Assembly (NCBI GenBank): GCA_905178155.1 | Contig: CAJINV010000001.1 | Coordinates: 1,663,904 to 1,727,903 of the forward strand | Source of the DNA: Amoebophrya sp. A120 | Taxonomy: Eukaryota; Sar; Dinophyceae; Syndiniales; Amoebophryaceae | Reading direction: 5' to 3' | Length of the DNA stretch: 64,000 bases | Shown: positions 34,438 through 45,463 of the stretch, in pieces | Position numbering within the stretch: the stretch's first letter is position 1 | Layout of the letters: each line of letters begins with the position of its first letter | The notes under the pieces: generated by a model | Told to the model about the DNA's origin: nothing | Database searches by the model: none | What the model saw: the letters and a program-made list of their open reading frames with translations, nothing else | Translations under genes and position numbers: made by a program

Positions 34438-36189
34438 TCACATCAAATCCCGGATCGCCGCATCCTTGTCGATGCTGATGGTGACGGCGACCGGATCGGG
34501 CTGCGTTTTTTCCGCGAACATTTTTTCGAACTCCGGGTCGTTTTCGATTTCGCTCTCCGCTATGCACTGCAAAAGTATAATCGCACTCGTATAAATGCAT
34601 TACAAATTTCCTCAACATGAGAAATGAAATCTGTAATGCTGATTTACCTTAAGAAAAAGATTTGTAAGTAATTGTAATGCATGATTACAATACGAGTACG
34701 ATACTTTTACACAGGATATCCGCGGGTGGCGGCTGAAACATGATCGGCGCCGATTCCTTCTGTTTTCGCTCGTTCTCCTCGCGCATTAAGGCGTGAATCA
34801 GCAGGTTGTCGCGCCCGTCCCCGAACGCTTGGTTCACACCCTCCAGCACGATCGCGTTCCGGTGCTTCTGCGGGGACGCGCCGGAAATGACCTGTATTTG
34901 AAATTGAAAACGTCAACGAATCGACATCGAGTGGCTGTCAACATAGCAACATGCAAAAGAGAAGATGGGCTTCTATTTCGAAGATGTAGACGAGGCTCAC
35001 GTGTTGTGTGAAGACGACGACAAGGACGAGGTAGAAGTTCAACATCCGCAAGAATTAATAATTTTGAACAAGCTAAACGTCTACGTAGTGAGAAGTACCT
35101 CGTGCCCGGTCTTGACTTTGAGTTTTTTCCTTATCCTTGCCAATGCACTGCGCTCCTCGTTGGACAGCGGCAAGCGGAAGGCGTCGCCGTAGATGGTGTG
35201 GCACTCGGACTTCTCGATGCCCTTGAGCGCCACCTGGTGCATGGCCTGGGTCTGCTGGTCGAACCGGCTCAAGTACCGGGGCGCCGTATTAAAATGAAAA
35301 ATGGCCCAGCTTGGCAGTATTTGTATTGCAAACCTTTCCAAATCCAACAGAAACATTCCCCGTCTTGCATATCTCAGCAGCACAAATTTTCCATGCTGAG
35401 TACACAGGTCAAGAAATTTGCGTTGCGAAGTAGCCCATCAGCAGCCGGATCTGTTATGCACAAGGCACCTTGCGCAGCCAGATTCTGCATCAGAAACGCT
35501 CGCAATTCTTTTATGCAAGACAAAAAGCTTTTGCTTTCAATTGGAAACTTTGCAACATGACAAACTTCTGCAAATTCCGGGGTGGGGGCATTTTTCACTG
35601 TAATACGCCGTGGGCTCGCTCCACAGGTCCGGCAGCGAGTACGTCCCGGGCGGGGGCATGCGGTCGGTGGTCTCCTTGGTCCGGCGGGCGACGGTCTCGA
35701 CCGCCCCGATGGGGGGGATGGAGGAGGGGTTGCGGTGGTGGCTGGACGCACAGTTGACGCCGGCGCCCACGTACGGGGGCACGTCCCAAAAGTCCTCCCG
35801 CGACGGTTTCAGCCTGGGTTCCTTGTCGCGGGACCAACAGGACACCCCCGGCGGCCGCCGCCGCGACTTGCCCAGCATCCGGCTGCGCCCGCTCCGGTTC
35901 AGTTCGGAGAGGAGGGACAGGTAGGACCGCTCCTTTGTCCACCTAAAAACAACCATCCCCATCCAATTTGCCATGCAAAACATGTATGAAATCCTGTGTT
36001 TGTCATGCATAAAATGGATGGGGATGCTAGTTTTTCCTGGATATCCTTCGTGGCGAACACGTTGGGCTCGGGTTTCGTCTCGTTGAAACCGTCCAGCATC
36101 TGGCTCACCGCGGTGTGCTCCAAGCCCCGCCGGTCCATCTTCAGTGCGGACTCGTACGATTCCACGCTCACGTTGTGGTGCGCGGCCAT
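34438..36189 (-). CDS. Unrecognised soluble protein of about 320 residues, five exons
   Basis: Exons 36189-36037, 35941-35606, 35286-35099, 34891-34719 and 34560-34438. I do not recognise the family. It starts MAAHHNVSVESYESALKMDR and has no signal peptide or membrane segment. The centre is unusual, rich in Arg, Pro, Ser and Trp (KSRRRPPGVSCWSRDKEPR, then DFWDVPPYVGAGVNCASSHH, then MPPPGTYSLPDLWSEPTAPR). The C-terminal half is helical and charged and ends ISIDKDAAIRDLM. Two introns are TAT-type introners with perfect 5-bp repeats, one is a 95-bp inverted-repeat intron without GT-AG ends, and one (35098-34892) is GT-AG. The dense, phase-preserving exon structure and GC3 bias make a real gene likely. 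A structural or regulatory role is possible, but no function can be assigned. Confidence 0.75.
34561..34718. mobile_element. Introner element, family A, 158 bp, target repeat TCCGC
   Basis: TATGCACTGCAAAAGTATAA at the left and GATACTTTTACACAGGATA at the right. TCCGC at 34556-34560 and 34719-34723. Removal restores QPPPAESEIENDP. Confidence 0.9.
35287..35605. mobile_element. Introner element, 319 bp, target repeat CGCCG
   Basis: TATTAAAATGAAAAATGGCCC at the left against GGGGGCATTTTTCACTGTAATA at the right. CGCCG at 35282-35286 and 35606-35610. Removal joins SEPTA to PRYLSRFDQQ. Confidence 0.88.
35942..36036. mobile_element. Short inverted-repeat intron, 95 bp
   Basis: AACCATCCCCATCCAATTT at the left pairs with AAAATGGATGGGGATGCT at the right. 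Phase needs CAG joined to TGG ACA AAG, which a GT-AG pair cannot give here. It may be a short, decayed introner. Confidence 0.65.
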
Positions 36190-37243
36190 GGTGGTCGGTT
36201 ATTTCTTGCGAGGGGAACTAATCTACTTCGAGAGGTTGTGAAGACCTACATACGCAGTCGCAGATGTTAGATGATAGTACTCATTTCTATCTATGTTGAC
36301 ATTTTTGGTCCCGCAGCTAAAGAATAAACTGGTCCGCTCAGTAGACGCAGACGCAGTGCGGTATCAAGAAGTTGCAGTTGCTTTCCTTGAGAGATACATT
36401 ATTTTCGCTCTTGAGATTTCGACCGTCCGGTCGCGCTGAGATCACTAGCACCAGTACGATGCCGATGCGCGGCATAAAAAAGCGACCGAGCTAGTACTCG
36501 ATGAATTGTGACAGTTTCGTACAATTACCCCACAGCTCCACCTCGTTCGTGACCTCTTCCCATGTCGCTCGCAGCTCCTTCAAAAAACAACCCTCGCGAC
36601 GACACACACGCAGTCGAAGATCAAACAAACAAACAAATTGAGATGGCGAACAAAAGTTTTCCCATGACATGGACGAATTTGGTTTGCCGCAGTATTCGTT
36701 TTCTCAACATGTTTCAGCATTCATTTCTTCATTTGTTTGTTGAGATTGGTCACATGGAACCGTTTGAAAGTCGATCTCTCATCTCAACACGCGTTTAACA
36801 GTACTTCAACAAAAAAGACTAACTGGCTAAGCATCTTTGACTCAGGCCTAAAAAAAAAAGAGAGGAAGAATAAATCTTGTTCGTTATTAGTTTAAAAAGT
36901 TTGAATTTGAAAGACAAGGACAACTAAGAGCCGGTCAGAACAAAGATAAAATAAACTGCTGAGCTTCTGTTTCTTATTTCTGTTTATTTGCGAGTTTCTA
37001 CTATTGCTTTTCCAAAAGTTGAAAGGTTCCGCTGCTCTGTGATAAGGGACGAAAATTAGTCTTGTTCGTGATCGAAAAAGAAAATGGGTGGGGGCAGCTT
37101 CTATCTTGTTGAACTGTCTGACTTTTCTTCGTTTTACCGTGTTTTGGCCTTGCTGCCTTCGCTGCAGTGCTCCAAGAGCCTGTCTTACGCTCGTGGCTGA
37201 GCCCACGCGCTATTCGCCTCTGGGCATCGACGCGAGAATGGGC
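36190..37243. other. Intergenic, 1.05 kb, contains one diverged repeat copy
   Basis: Sequence at about 36650-36745 (CCCATGACATGGACGAATTT and onward) resembles the repeat found at 40645 and 41155. Otherwise no gene seen. Confidence 0.5.
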
Positions 37244-40105
37244 TCACTGCGCAAGTAGTTTTAAATTCTTCTCGGCGGCAAGGAGCGTGTCCATGGCGGA
37301 TTTGAGCTGCGTCGCAATCTGGGTCATGGTCCGGACAGCAAATTTGTCGGCAACCTCGTTGCTGTATTTTTTCTGAGTCTCGTCGACCAGGCGATTCAAC
37401 CCGTTTACCACGTGAGCCAAGTCAAACAGATGGTCGACTGCCTCGCCGTGACGCGTTTCCAGCTGCGTGAATAACGCGTCGCCACCATCCATGGAACAAA
37501 AATTCCACAAGCTGGAAATGGCGCCAGGTCTCGTTGCCCACTGACCCGTCACCTTTCGGTTGAAGAGATCCAGCGGCACCTCCAGCAGAGAAGCCTGTCC
37601 CGTCAGCTTGCCGGCCAAATCTGCCTCCTGCGTCTCGACGGTGGTCTGGCCGGTTGTGAAAATTTCCAGAGACGCTGCGCCTCGTCCTCGCTTCGGCGCC
37701 CAAATAAAGGTAGCGGCAGCTGTAATGTCGACCTTCTGTCCTCCTCCCCCGGTGCGGGCGGCTAAAGCCGGACACTCGTTCGCGGTCAACTCCCCGCTTT
37801 TGTCCTGGTCCAATGCGACAAAATCCGCAAAAAGACCGCGCTTGTGGGCTGCCGCGAGCTATCGCACTAAAAAAATCGATCATACTCATATTTGGCCGAA
37901 TTCAAGACACAAAAAATGCTACTTTTTTGAAAAAAACCTGCGCTTTTTTAACAAAAATCCTGTATTTCGGCAGCGATTTTTCTTTTTCGGCGGAAAATTT
38001 GCATGGCTTGGAGGTAAGGCCTGGAGCATTCTGCTTGGGCGGCAACGTTGCTGAGCTCTGGACTGGCTGCCTGTAGTAGTTCAACTAGCTACGAGGAGGC
38101 GACTGGCGCGGATATGTCGCCCGCGACAATTGTCCTGGCTCTGCTCTTCGGCCTCTTGCCGGCCCCCTCTTACCGGTCCAAGCCCCTCCACACCTACCGG
38201 CCCCGCCGTCGGGCGCTTGTCTCTCATAACTCCCGCTCCCAAGCCTGTCACATGGATGGAGGCAAAGGATCCACGCAGCCTGGCACATGCTCGGCCCAGG
38301 AGGAAAGGAATGGCCTTCAGGATGCCAGCTCTAGCCCCGCTGAGACGGTGCTGCGACAAACATGCATGGGTTGTGCTGGGGGCCGCGCAAAAGCCTAAGG
38401 GCTGGGCCTTCTATTTTGAGGCGTTCTGGGGTTCTTGGGCAGACCTCCGGTGGCATCCTCTGGCACGCCTCCACAGGATCGCCGCCAGAGCGATCGACCA
38501 GGGACGGGACCAAAAAAGGCCATCTCAAACAGCAATTTTCAGTGCGGAGAACGTGGAAAAACGGCCAACAAAACGTGGCAAAATCGGCAAAAACTGACAG
38601 CTTTTGCGGTATGATCAATTTTTTTTAGCACGGGCTGAGTCCGGAATCGATCATATTTGCTGACCTGCGCCGTAGCACCGCGATTGGCGTTTTTTCAAAA
38701 ACTGTAAATTTGCAAATTTTTCACCATAGCAGCGGCCCAAAAAAATTGATCATATGCCAAAAGCTGCCATTTTCTTTTAGAAAATTTGAAAAAAGTGAAA
38801 AAATGGCATTAATCATACTCGCAAAAATGTATGATCTATTTTTTTGGGACCGAGCTAACGGCCATTTTTTGAGGCCGATCGATCATATCGAAAATCGGCA
38901 TTTTTTCGAACTTCGAAAAAGTGCGAAAATCTTGCCAAATTCAGCTGTGGAAGTTCAGCAAATCGACTCCGCTGATGGGGCGGCCCGGAAGAGGTCTCCG
39001 GCGCCCGAAAGTGATATGATCGATTTTTTTGATCCGCATGCAATGGCCGTCTTTTCGAGGCCAATCATGTGCCCACTTTGCCTTAGCACATCTGGGGCCA
39101 GAAAGTGCGCGAGCAGTCTCTCCAGATTGGACGGCGTTGCCGGTCTGGGGGGGGGCAAAGCAGTTAAAATCCCGACGAGGAGCTGGTGGTAAGTAAGGCC
39201 AAGGCGGGGTATCGGGCTCCTCGGCATGTGCCCAGAAATGCAGGCCCATGGCCATAACGCCAACGAAATCAATGGGACAGGGCCGCGCAATGGTATTGGT
39301 CTCCAGTAGTTGCGCAATCTTCTTTGTGGTTTGTCTGACGGCCCTATTGGAGTAGCATCCGCCTCCTCATAGCTACTCGGCCTGCTGCCGCCTCTTAGTT
39401 GCTGAAGTAGCGAAACTACTCCAAGCAGCCAAAGAAGATAGGCCGCGCAATATTTACGTCATAAGAGCACCAAAACAGAAGCGGCTGCCCGGGTCTGCCG
39501 GACACAGCGAAAAATTTTTGAAAATAAAAAATTGAAAAAATAGCGATTTTTGGGCTTTTTGCGGCCCTGTATGAGTATGATCGATTTTTTTGGTGGGATG
39601 TTCTTCGCCCGTTCTTCATACGTACTACCACTCGCCGGATCAGTCAACATGACCATCATCAGCTTCACCTGAGACATAAACGTGTACAAAAAATGAATGA
39701 CTACACTGCAGCAACACCAACACATCCTGTTTATGCTTATCAAAAAAATGCCTCACGGTCACGTCGAGGAAGCAGCAGAGCAGTTAAAACAAAACGCCTC
39801 AACATCAATTTCATCACCTGCGGCTCCGGGTACCCAGCATCGAGCAAAACCTTCTTTTGCTGCGTCGCGTCGTAGTCCTTCTCGTTCATGAGAAGGTCGT
39901 ACAGTGCGGCCGTGTTAGCGGCGTCGGGGTGAGAAACCGTAGGCGGAGAGTGCAGATTCGTGGTCGTCGTCGAGGGGGGGGGGGAATTTCCGACATCTCA
40001 GATTTTCCTCGCAAATTTCCGGAAACCGGAAGCACTTGGAAAAACGCGGCCAGAGGCCAGGAAGAGAGGCACGGGAAAACCGCCGTTTTCAAGACGGAAG
40101 CCATG
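37244..40105 (-). CDS. EF-hand protein with 1.7-kb intron element; frame broken at a C run
   Basis: The last exon, 37858-37244, contains HKRGLFADFVALDQDKSGELTANE. The loop DQDKSGELTANE is a canonical 12-residue EF-hand (Asp1, Asp3, Ser5, Glu12), so calcium binding is likely. After it come about 170 residues with beta-like then helical character, ending LLAAEKNLKLLAQ. The exon before (39668 to about 39594) encodes VKLMMVMLTDPASGSTYEER. The one before that ends at 39818 and encodes ALYDLLMNEKDYDATQQKK. The intron between them is GT-AG. Upstream, ATG 39996 (MSEIPPP) or ATG 40105 (MASVLKTAVFPCLSS, a possible targeting leader) lies in the same frame, but a run of 11 C residues (39984-39974, minus strand) shifts phase by one before the exon body. 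Either the run is miscounted by one base or the true start lies elsewhere. The long intron 39593-37859 is described separately. No family recognised beyond the EF-hand. Confidence 0.65.
37859..39593. mobile_element. Large inverted-repeat intron element, about 1.73 kb
   Basis: TAAAAAAATCGATCATACTC and ATA (37868-37890) pair with the reverse complement at 39570-39591. Related TATGATC(G/A)ATTTTTTT motifs recur inside, in both orientations, near 38606, 38742, 38824, 38885 and 39015, as though several shorter elements had nested. Subterminal segments also mirror each other (AGCTACGAGGAGGCG near 38089 against CGCCTCCTCATAGCT near 39358). The + strand frame at 38130-38597 has no recognisable domain. 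Confidence 0.6.
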
Positions 40106-42407
40106 AGGTGACCGCCTGCCATTTTCAACAGGTGTAATAGATTGATGAGAATCGTCCGACTCACCTAGAGGACCTACGGAGTAGTTCTAGTTGTAATAGA
40201 ATGTATACGGTCGGAGGTCGAGGTAAGTAGTCGTGTCTTGTTGCTACATGTTGAAGAACTTCTCTGATCTAACTGTACATAGAGCCGGATCATCTGCATC
40301 CAATCCTGCTCCTGTGGTGGCATTGCCTCTCTCTTTCCCTTGCAGATCGCGTCGCGCTTCTGAATGTTGTCAGCGACTTGTTTGATTCAACACCAAACAG
40401 GTGGACTATTCGTATTTTTCGTATTTTTCGCTCTCAACTACATGCCTAGCTGGATGCACTCTTTCAGGGACAAAACATCTTCAAAGAACGCATTCAGAAA
40501 TTTTTATGAATCGAGAACAATAAACCCAAACGTCCAGGCAGCACGGCGCACGCGCAATGCGACTTTGCCCACGCCACCTCCCTTGAAGCAGCGACTTCTT
40601 TTTTTTTTTTGGGGGGGCATTGTAAAAATAAGTGGCGAACAATTTTTTCCCATGATGGGACGAATTTGGATTGCCACAATATCTATTCGGTGTCTCAACA
40701 TCTTTCAACATTCATCTCTTCATTTCAGAAACCTTTAGATGATAACTTCATTTCCAAAACCTTCAAAAACCTTGAGGCAACACGACCATATCAATAGCAC
40801 TTACTACATTTATGTTGCCGTAATCGCATCTATACGTTTCCCATTCCCCGTCTGCTAGGTAGAATCACGTAGGCGCATGAGCGACCAGAGAAACAGAGTT
40901 GTTGTGTAGTAACGCTATGTATTGCAACTGGTGTTGTGTAGTACTAGTTTTCCTCTTGAATGCCCTGCAGGCGGGGTTGTAAAAAATATTATCATACAAC
41001 ATCTACATGAGAAAGCGCAGTTCCGGTTCTGGACCTAGAAGCCCTGCGTCGATAAAGAGCGGCACTTAATAATATGCGTCCGCAGTGGTCCAACATTTTC
41101 ATCAGTGTCTTCTCCGTGCAATCATCTGTACCGGTCCGGAGCGAAAGAATTTTTTCCCAATCCCATGATTGGACGAATTGGAATTTGGTTTGCCACAAAA
41201 ATGTTCACTGCCTCAACATATGTCGGCACTCATTTCTTCATTTTGAAAACCTATAGATGACGACTTCATTTCAAAAACCTTAGATGACGAGCTTTCAAAA
41301 AGAAAACATGTAGTAGTCTCCACCATATCAATAGCGCTGAGTTATACATTTATGCGATCGTAAACGTAATCGGATCTATACGTTTCCCATTAGGAGGTAG
41401 ACTCACCTAGGCGGGCGAGCGAGCAGAGAAACAAAGTTGCTTTAGTTAGTAAGAACCACTCCCCACGACTGCGTCGTGGGGCAAGGCTGATTTAAATTGC
41501 TGCTAGGCCAAATTTGAAACTATTGTCTGCAGGTGCTTTCTGCTTGGTTAGTGAAAACAGGAACAGGTAGTCATAGTGGACGTCGTCCGCGCCCTGTCTC
41601 TCTAACCAAGCTCCAGGCAGCACTCACTTAAATGCCAACATGAAGCAAAAAAGAGACAAAGAAAATCCGATTTCTCGTCCAGGGCAGGGTATTTACCACA
41701 GGCGAAAAAATGCCTTTCAGATGCAGAGAGCAGCACAGACCCAGGCCTCTGCAAGGAATGTTGTAAACGCAGGCGCCATGGGCTTTGTTGTGATGCGCGA
41801 CACAAACAGCAGCAGCGCCTTGTAGTCGAGCAGGAAGACAGCGCGCGCCAGCGCTTGTCGGAATGTTTGACGTTTTAGCAGACTGGCTGCAGACTGGCTG
41901 AAGACACTCCACACGTAAAAGAGAAAGCTTTTGCTGCTTGTCGCTTCTTTCTACTCGCGCTGTAGCGTTACACTTGGGGCCTTGAGCGTCGGCCTAAACC
42001 TTATGAAAGAAGTTCCACATCAAAGCCTACTATTATAATGCGGCCCTGCAGCTGTTTGTTCAAGATGTCGCTTCAAAAAATTTTCTTCAAGTGCTGCAGT
42101 TCCTCTTTCACGATCACATTGCAACATTTTTTCAGAAGTTGCCTGTGTTTCGCATCACAAATTTGAATTCGTTTTGAAGAATGTAGCACTGAATTTCGCC
42201 GCAACTGGTAACGCTATTTGCAACTGGTGTGGTGTAGTACTCCTCTTGAATGCCCTGTAGGCGAGGTAAAAAATATCATCATACTCATACATCTACATGA
42301 GAAAACGGAGCTGGACCTAGAAGCCCTGCGTCGATAAAGGGTAAGGGCGGCACTCAATAATATGCGTCCGCAGTCCAAGAACATTCTCAGTTTCTTCTCC
42401 GTGCCAA
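40106..42407. repeat. Tandemly duplicated region downstream of the histidine-phosphatase gene
   Basis: Unit 1 spans about 40630-41150. Unit 2 spans about 41150-42440 and is interrupted by unrelated sequence at about 41455-42204. Shared landmarks are GGACGAATTTGG...TTGCCACAA, ATCTATACGTTTCCCATT, CTCTTGAATGCCCTG, TAGAAGCCCTGCGTCGATAAA, and a copy of the last codons of the phosphatase gene (ATCATCTGTACCGGTCCGGA at about 41124 and 42408). Unit copies differ by many substitutions, so the duplication is old. The interruption carries a perfect 9-bp hairpin CCCCACGACTGCGTCGTGGGG at 41461-41481. Confidence 0.7.
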
Positions 42408-43731
42408 TCATCTGTACCGGTCCGGAGCGAAAGAGAATGTGGCCGTGGCTTTCTGGCCGTTCTTCACCGTGGTCATGTCGACTTCGAGTGGCACAGATTG
42501 CTTCCAAATGGCATTTGTCCTGTACCAGTTCAGAGCAGGGTCTGCGGCCCGCCTTGTCATCTCTTTCTTGTCCCAGCGCAAAATGTGTTCAAACGCATTG
42601 AACATAGTGTTGCTGTGGGACACCAGGAAAACAATTTTTTTTTCGAACCGCGCGTCGGTTTTTAAGCTGGTGAGAAGATTCTCGAAGCTGCGGTTTTGGT
42701 TTTTCCCAATCTCTTCGCCGAAGTATCTACCGCCTCTTTCATCTGGCCAAATTTGCTGGTCCGAGGGTCGTTTTTGCAGCCACGAGTAATTCTTCTTTTG
42801 TTCTTCATCAGCTGTATTATCGTTGCCCAAGAAAAAAGTCTCCCCACTGAACACATTCGCGTCCTGGTCTGGTTTTGCCCAATCTGTAACACTGGTTCCG
42901 AGGTCAGAGGGTATGCTTGAGTAGGGCGGCTGTGTCTGACCTTTTGCGGTTTCTCGAAGCTCGGGGGCGAGGTAAATCTTGCTCGCTCCCATGTAGTCTT
43001 CTTTAACCCCGTATGCAATACAAATTTCCTGCACATGTACAAAATGCATCACAAATTTGACCAACTTGGAGCATGCCACTTGTCATGCCGAATCGAATTA
43101 AAAGGAAGCTTTTCATGCAGAAACCGCATTTGTACATATACAGGAAATTTACTGGGGATACCCCGTACCCGTTAGTACCGGACACGTCGGAAACTAAGCC
43201 TTTGATGAATTCACTCGCGGTTTCCAGGGTTCTTCTCATGGGACTGACGAGAAACACAAAGCTCTGCCTCTTTTTCATCAACTCAGGATACGTCGCCGCA
43301 AACTTTCGCCCGCCTTCGAACGCCATTTGGCGACCGTGGCCCTGGCTGTCGTTCGTCAGGGGAGGGTCTCTTGCCCCGCCCCACTGGGGGATGTTGGCGT
43401 TCTTGCAGCTCTCCGCGTGCCGCATGGCGAATATCTGGACCGGACCTTCTACAGGAGGGCCTGCAGGAGGGCCCGTCCCAGGGGTAGGAGAAGGGTTCCC
43501 CGGTGTTGTAGTTTGCTCGTCCCGGCGTCCTAGGAAAATACAACCTACAGGTATGGCAATCCCGGCAAGTACCCCAACTGCCAAAAGCGTGATCCAGAGC
43601 CAGAGATGTCTTCGAAAGCAAGTAGGAACTCTCTCATCTTGCTCCCCAGGAGGAGCCTCTACTTCATCCGAGAGCAGGTGGATTTGAGCTCCTTGCTCCA
43701 CGTCCTCATTTCCTGTTCTTGGCCGCGACAT
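42408..43731 (-). CDS. Histidine-phosphatase-superfamily membrane protein
   Basis: Two exons, 43731-43161 and 43011-42408, separated by an introner element; about 390 residues. After an acidic cytosolic-type N-terminus come a basic CFRRH and one hydrophobic segment (LWLWITLLAVGVLAGIAIPV, residues 43-68), then a Pro/Thr/Gly-rich linker. This looks like a type II membrane anchor with the enzyme outside the cytosol or in a lumen. The catalytic RHG-type motif is FAMRHAESCKN (about residue 105), where His is the phosphate acceptor. Further motifs are DPPLTNDSQGHGRQMA, FLVSPMRRTLETA (the conserved Arg), and the second His in IVFLVSHSNTMFNAF. This order is typical of the phosphoglycerate-mutase-like phosphatases. 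The substrate cannot be told. The stop at 42408 lies inside a tandemly duplicated tract. Confidence 0.82.
43012..43160. mobile_element. Introner element, 149 bp, target repeat CCCCG
   Basis: TATGCAATACAAATTTCCTG and GTACA at the left against TGTAC then ATACAGGAAATTTACTGGGGATA at the right. CCCCG at 43007-43011 and 43161-43165. Removal joins GTNGYG to VKEDYMGAS. Confidence 0.9.
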
Positions 43732-44839
43732 TCTTTTGGTGCTCGTTCTCGATCTTTTTGATTTTTTCTTTTTGACTAACGAACAGAAACTTAACTGCTG
43801 TGAAATGATTGATCAAACAAAGAAAATATATAAGTGTGGTTTCTAAAAAATAAAGAGGGCCAAAACAAACGCTCACTGTTGCGCCGAATAAACAGCTGGA
43901 GCTCCTACAACTAGAAATCAAAACTGTACCGAATTGTACACTTTCCCGAGACCAGGCGGGCAAAGAGATTATCAACTATACTTCACAACATTCACTGTGA
44001 CTGTATAATAGAGCGAGATCAATAAACAGGAGCATCAAAAAACAAAAGCGTCGCAAACGTGTTCGAGTTCGTATCTATGGCTGCATTATTGCACACCATT
44101 CGGAACAACAAGCATCAACCGAAAATTTTTTAGATTTTTTGGACATGGACACTACTGTACTGCAGATCACGTCGTCATCATTCAATCATTTTCGTTCCTT
44201 CACACCTAGATTTCCGACGACCTTTGAAAACCGAGCGGGATCATATTTTTCTACCGTGTAAAAGTCGATTTGGAATCGATACACAGAAGTCGGAGATCTC
44301 ATTGGTTTGCACCGCGGCCGATTCATGACCGACTATTTTGGTGATTTTCTCTACTTGTGTATCAGTGACATTGATCCAGATCCAAACAGTGTCGTGTGGG
44401 AGCTGATCCTTGTAAATGCGCTCCAAACGGTAACGGCTCATAGCCTTCTTTTTGAACCTTGAGTAGTATCCAAGGTTCATTTTCATCTTCTTTTTCAAGG
44501 TAAAAAGAGCTCACTCGTTTCATTTAATTTGGAAATTTTACACGGAGGCGTCGACACCTGCAAAAGCTCTTCATCTCCGTGTCTTTGCAGTACACAGTAA
44601 GAAGGCAATGAAGTTCTGCTCGCTGCAGGAAGGCCTGCAGTTCTGGTGTCTGTGACGAAAAACAATTCCAACGATCTTGAAGGTCAAAGAGTAAAAACAT
44701 AACAGGCAGGCACTAAAACTGCTGCACTTTCTGCACAGGAACAATTTCTGAAGTGGACGAGTTTTCGTGTTGTATCTTTGTTTAGCTTTCATTTCTAAGT
44801 CTGATTCGCCCACCTCTGTTTGACAGGTCCATCGTCTAC
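43732..44839. other. Intergenic, 1.1 kb, one weak small frame inside
   Basis: AT-rich. The only frame worth noting is the small one listed at 44241-44498. Confidence 0.45.
44241..44498 (-). CDS. Possible small protein, 85 codons
   Basis: An open frame encodes a basic N-terminus (MNLGYYSRFKKKAMSRYR) and then a more ordinary stretch (DTVWIWINVTDTQVEK). Third-position composition is less GC-rich than that of the neighbours and no family is recognised. It could be a gene, a gene relic or chance. Confidence 0.25.
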   Translation of the reverse strand: MKKKMKMNLGYYSRFKKKAMSRYRLERIYKDQLPHDTVWIWINVTDTQVEKITKIVGHESAAVQTNEISDFCVSIPNRLLHGRKI

Positions 44840-45463
44840 TCACTCCAGGCGCTGGCGTTTCGCCTCAGAGGGCGGAGAGAACAAGTCCTGCGGAAACATA
44901 CCCGCGGCGACGCGAGCGGGCCGGGCAGCCTTCAGCACCTCGCTCGCGGGAGTGACAGGCGGGTTCTTCTTACTCTTCAGAAGGGCGCTGCTGCTTGATG
45001 ACTTTTTCCCTGCTGAGATTCCGCGTTCTTCCCCTGCGTCTTCGTCTTCTGCATCTTTTGGTTTAGAGTCGAGAGAGTCCTGTTCCTCATCCCCGCTGCC
45101 GTCTGCGACATCCTCCTCTGAACTGCCCAGCGCTTCTTCTTCGCTATCGCTGTCCGGCTCATCTCCTGCCGGCTTGCCTTCAGCTGCCGCGCCAGCCCCC
45201 GTGGCCTGCTTTCCCGAAGACGCAGAAGCAGCACTACTTGAAGATGAAGCGGCAGCTGGAGCTGCCCCCGCGGCGGAGGAGGACTTAGCAGCTGCAGCAA
45301 CTCCAACTTTCAAGGTGTTTTTCTTTGCGATCGCAGCTTCCAAGTCGGCGTGAATCCCGTTGCCTTCGTCGTCCGTCAGCGACTCGGGGCCCTTCAAGTT
45401 GTTTTTGCTGTCTCGCCAGGCCCACAACGCGTCATACATGCGGGTCGCGGGCTTCAGATTCAT
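44840..45463 (-). CDS. Acidic low-complexity protein, possibly the last exon of a larger gene
   Basis: The frame from ATG 45463 encodes MNLKPATRMYDALWAWRDSK, then about 130 residues rich in Ala, Ser, Glu and Asp, and a basic end (PPSEAKRQRLE) that resembles a nuclear-localisation tail. The frame stays open upstream of the ATG (LFRAIGM) back to about 45500, so this may be a 3' exon with an acceptor near 45498. A GC3-rich fragment at about 45850-45783 (PEVIDGKCVKFERDHSE) could be a preceding exon. In that case the gene might be continuous with the one starting at 47970. I cannot resolve the exon chain, and no function is assigned. Confidence 0.5.
   Translation of the reverse strand: MNLKPATRMYDALWAWRDSKNNLKGPESLTDDEGNGIHADLEAAIAKKNTLKVGVAAAAKSSSAAGAAPAAASSSSSAASASSGKQATGAGAAAEGKPAGDEPDSDSEEEALGSSEEDVADGSGDEEQDSLDSKPKDAEDEDAGEERGISAGKKSSSSSALLKSKKNPPVTPASEVLKAARPARVAAGMFPQDLFSPPSEAKRQRLE

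Noticed and set aside
38130-38597. 155-codon plus-strand frame inside the 1.7-kb intron element as a transposase
   Set aside because: It has no DDE/DDD-type motif or other family signature that I can see, and its composition is that of the surrounding repeat.
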